This document shows, piece after piece, positions 60,782 through 64,000 of a stretch of 64,000 bases of DNA. This DNA is from Gymnopus androsaceus JB14. Its lineage: Eukaryota; Basidiomycota; Agaricomycetes; Agaricales; Omphalotaceae. Positions within the stretch are counted from its first letter, which is position 1. Each line of letters opens with the position of its first letter. The notes beneath the pieces are model-generated. The model saw only the letters and a list, made by a program, of their open reading frames with translations, searched no databases and was not told where the DNA came from. The stretch is from assembly GCA_009733575.1 (NCBI GenBank), contig ML769410.1, positions 158,343-222,342 of the forward strand, in the 5' to 3' direction. The position numbers and the translations under genes are program-made.

Positions 60782-63700
60782 GGGGAATGTCTCGCAGAAC
60801 TAATGACAAGACTCAATATAAGTCCGACAGGGCATTAGCCGTGTAATCGCCATGTGATTGCGAGCGAAGCGAAGTAATAAGAATCAATAACTAACTGGCT
60901 AACGGGAAGATAGGGTGGAACTAGTTGGCGCTTGTGCCATTCGCAACTCCACCGCCACCTCCCGTTTTGGTAAATATGAATAATATAGCGATGTCATAAC
61001 AGTCGCCATTGCGCAGGATTGAACAAGCTTGGAACAAGCTTACTTTTCGCGTCTTTTTAAGTACGCGTTTTTCTACCTTCCACCAACACAGGCGGAGAAT
61101 CGCTTAATCCATCGTTATTGCTTCCTTCGCGAGCACCCATGTGAGACGACTAAGGATCGAGGCCGAAGGTCCCGAGCCGGACGAAGGAGGCTCACATGCG
61201 AATGCATGTTAAACAATGGTCTCTCGACAGGCTGAATGAACAGCTTACAGCTCGAATGAACCATCGTTTGAGATTTGGGCCATGACTTTCCACAACTGGC
61301 AGAAAGTTGGAATTGATTAACGAGTACACAAGGATTCGATGCCCACGAAGTGGTTCAATATAAGTTATGACTTCCACATCGCGAATGTATTGATAAGGAT
61401 AGTTCGATGGTCATACTGCACTGCGTCCAAGCATCCGAGTAAAACCCGGGAAAACTTTCAAGCGCCTAGCATTCGCTCCAAGATAGCACACAGGAGATGA
61501 AACAAACCAGAAGGGCCTTAACCGAGCTGGGGACTAGAGCGGACACAGCGACAATTAAAATGGCAGCACCTAGCACTATTAGATTCCACTCTGTGTCAGC
61601 GTATTTTACCATTGAGATTTAGTTTGACAGTGGCGGGATTTGCCCGAATATCTAATATTGAGTGTTAATTTGGACCAAAGGACAAGCAGAGGATCGGCGA
61701 ATGTGACTGTCAGATTATAGCTGCTCATTCTTGATTCAGCCACTAGAATAAGCATAGAGCACGCAACTTCTGAAAAAACACTGTGGGCAAAATAGCAAGA
61801 TTATGTATGATAATCTGCGAGGACGTTTAACATACCCGCTGACGAACAGCGATAAAACACACACGTAGCAAGTGATGTCGATGAAGCACTGAGTCAAAAT
61901 TTGATCACTAGCAGGATGGTGGTAAGCATCGATCAGAGCAATCAGCCGTGGTGAAAAAACAACTCACGCAAATGCTTTCAATGAACATTGATTACCGTTA
62001 AAAGTAGTTCTTATACAAAGAGGTAGCATCGGATGTGGGTTCGGAAGCGAAGCAGTCAGTATGTTCCAAAGAAACGAGTAGAGCGCCGACGTACCTTTTG
62101 TGACCACTATGGACGGAGAGGACATATTATTGCGGCTTCATTGCGGAGGGGTTATATTTGAGTTAAGCGGAGCTAACGGAGAGCCCGCGGTAAAAGCCTC
62201 AGAATCGAAGGGAGCGTACCCTAGCGTACCATCATGTCATACTAGTTATACCACTTTTAAGCCAACGATACACAGAGAGAAGAGAAGAAACAATGTATAC
62301 CATTTAATAGAATGGTCACCATTAGAGGACGAGAAGACGTTTCTCACCCTAATTGGACACGGAGGTTTAATGTTCACTGAACCTCGAATTAGCATGGCTA
62401 CAGGGTTCATTCACGGTGAATGATTTTGCCAAAGCTTGAAGTCTTGAATCTGCAGCACTAGAGAAGCGAAAGGAAAAGGCGCTAAGTTTGGCGCCCACCT
62501 AGATTCTCGTCCTGAACGCCCATCATCCAACGTCTTCTAGCACCAGATATAAACGACGCCGAACCATATGAAGAGAGGCCCGAATTTCGTTTAAATTACC
62601 TCGATACAACTCGGAACGAACCACGAAATCGCACTGGATATATTCTGAAGCCTTGAAAGTTATTTAATGTTCAAGTGGGTGTCTATTGTAGGTAAGAGAC
62701 CGTGCCCGAGATTGAATGTTCATCAATTATGTCCCAGGAACGAAACCTCCGAATTCCAATGTCGACTCATAAATCTTCCTCCTTGCTATCGACACTCACT
62801 GGCATCTCAACATATCTTCTTCGGTACAAAATTAGGATTGACAATTTCTTCGAAGAGAAGGAAAGAAAGGTCTCGAGCAAAGCCAGACCCGAGGTGAATA
62901 TCCTAATAATTATCGACAGAATCTATGCTTATCATATCCACTTGCCTTCTAGCTACTGCTACCTTCGAACTAGCCTAGGCAAACCTCAAAATTCTTCATC
63001 TGTCCCTGATGAGCCTCCACGTACGCCACACCACTGCGCTCACTGATAACGATGATCTAGAGAGTCCCACTCCTCACCCTCCTGCGCTGCTCCTGCTGCA
63101 CCAGCATCAGGTGCTGCCTCTCCTCATTCTACTCTACTCTCGCTTCCGGTCCACCCGTGCCCGATATCCCAATGAGCACCGAGTTATGGACAATAAGTAG
63201 GCGAGGCTGAGACGAAACGGAGACGAAGACGGAGATTGAGGTTCTGTATATCAGGTACGCTTCTTTTCTTTTTGATTCTGCTTGCTTGGTTAGTGAAAAA
63301 TTTTTTTTTTCTAGAGATCAGGACGAACGCAAGCTTCAAGCGCTTCACCTACGCAACCTCTCGTTTGCCTGTCGTTTCTCAGGGGTTGAGGAAGTGGTCT
63401 ACTTGGACACTGCGTGACGATCCCGCTGCGAAGGCTCATTCTGATGACCAATTCTCCTTGCCTGTGTGCCCACTGCGCGCCACCACCTCCCCGTACATCT
63501 TTCGTCCAGCATACTCCTCCGCCCCTCCTGTTTATGCAATGCGGAGGTACCTCCGCTACGTGAATCGTTCGACGTCAAACGAGCTGACCAGAATCAGTGT
63601 GAAGCTCAACTGTTCAACCTTCTGTGCCTCTATTAGCCTTCAGAACTTCGACCTGAAACCTCCGCGACATCATCTATGCTGGTTTCATGGGTACCAACTA

Positions 63701-64000
63701 GTCCCCTCGACCTCCTTTGTCGACATTTCTTCTTCCATCTCTAGGTACCACCGTCTAGATATCAGTGGAGCTTTCGCCACAGAGGCGTATAATCTGTTGA
63801 CCAGTAACAAGGGCTCGCAAGCGTTACTCCCCCACCTCCCCGATACGACTTGGTGTAATTGCTAGGTTCACGGCTAGGGAGCGGAGTGACTACGCCGGTT
63901 TCTCTTGGGCTCTCTTGGTCTCCCTCTACGTCAATCAATTCAACCAGCTCCCACCCAGTCTCCGCCTATCTGTCACACCTTTGTCAACGCTTAGCCCTCC
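60782..64000. other. Terminal region without a recognised gene
   Basis: Plus frames at 62100-62423 (with IFELSGANGEPAVKASESKG), 62702-63046 and 63236-63865 (209 codons, starting with a hydrophobic stretch LLFFLILLAWLVKNFFFL) carry no domain I know. A second plus frame around 63540-63640 reads AEVPPLRESFDVKRADQNQC and looks protein-like. At the very end RFTARERSDYAGFSWALLVS runs off the window. These may be exons of one unrecognised gene extending right, or of a decayed element; I could not join them. Confidence 0.35.

Overview
The window is nuclear DNA of a filamentous fungus, most likely an Agaricomycete (mushroom-forming basidiomycete). The evidence is monocistronic genes on both strands broken by many 45-75 base GT-AG introns, secreted sedolisin peptidases, group-I P450 paralogs, a Bud6/Aip3 actin-regulator domain, a tail-anchored Ubc6, an FtsJ-fold methyltransferase of a fungal type, and an intron-containing tRNA-Ala. 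There is no operon structure. Exon joins were made by eye from splice signals and conserved protein motifs.

Layout. 0-11.8 kb is a mixed gene region: the 3' end of a short-chain dehydrogenase, a single-pass cysteine-rich membrane protein (minus), the ERAD ubiquitin-conjugating enzyme Ubc6, a secreted type-B carboxylesterase, and a DUF1479 protein with mitochondrial-type N-terminus. 12.2-28 kb is a tandem array of three sedolisin (tripeptidyl-peptidase, S53) genes about 6 kb apart. Promoters, introns and long intergenic blocks are duplicated with them. Copies 1 and 2 read through; copy 3 carries a one-base frameshift. 28.9-36.9 kb holds a frameshifted cupin gene, a secreted SGNH/GDSL esterase (minus) and an FtsJ-like methyltransferase with an eroded catalytic tetrad.

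41-61 kb is dominated by four closely related P450 genes, two on plus (both disrupted, in direct tandem) and two on minus (both open). Between and among them lie a 1-kb candidate DNA transposon, a truncated Bud6/Aip3 gene, a tRNA-Ala(AGC) and a decayed ethanolamine/choline phosphotransferase (EPT1/CPT1) gene. The last 3 kb and several kilobase-scale gaps contain no gene I recognise.

The main theme is local gene birth and death: two families (sedolisins, P450s) expanded by tandem and inverted duplication, with single-base indels disabling some copies. The secreted peptidases, esterase and SGNH esterase fit a saprotrophic extracellular-digestion lifestyle; the P450s fit xenobiotic or secondary metabolism. 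I found no CRISPR, phage or toxin system and no clear wholly new system. The most novel-looking non-coding item is the subterminal-repeat transposon at 47.2-48.3 kb.
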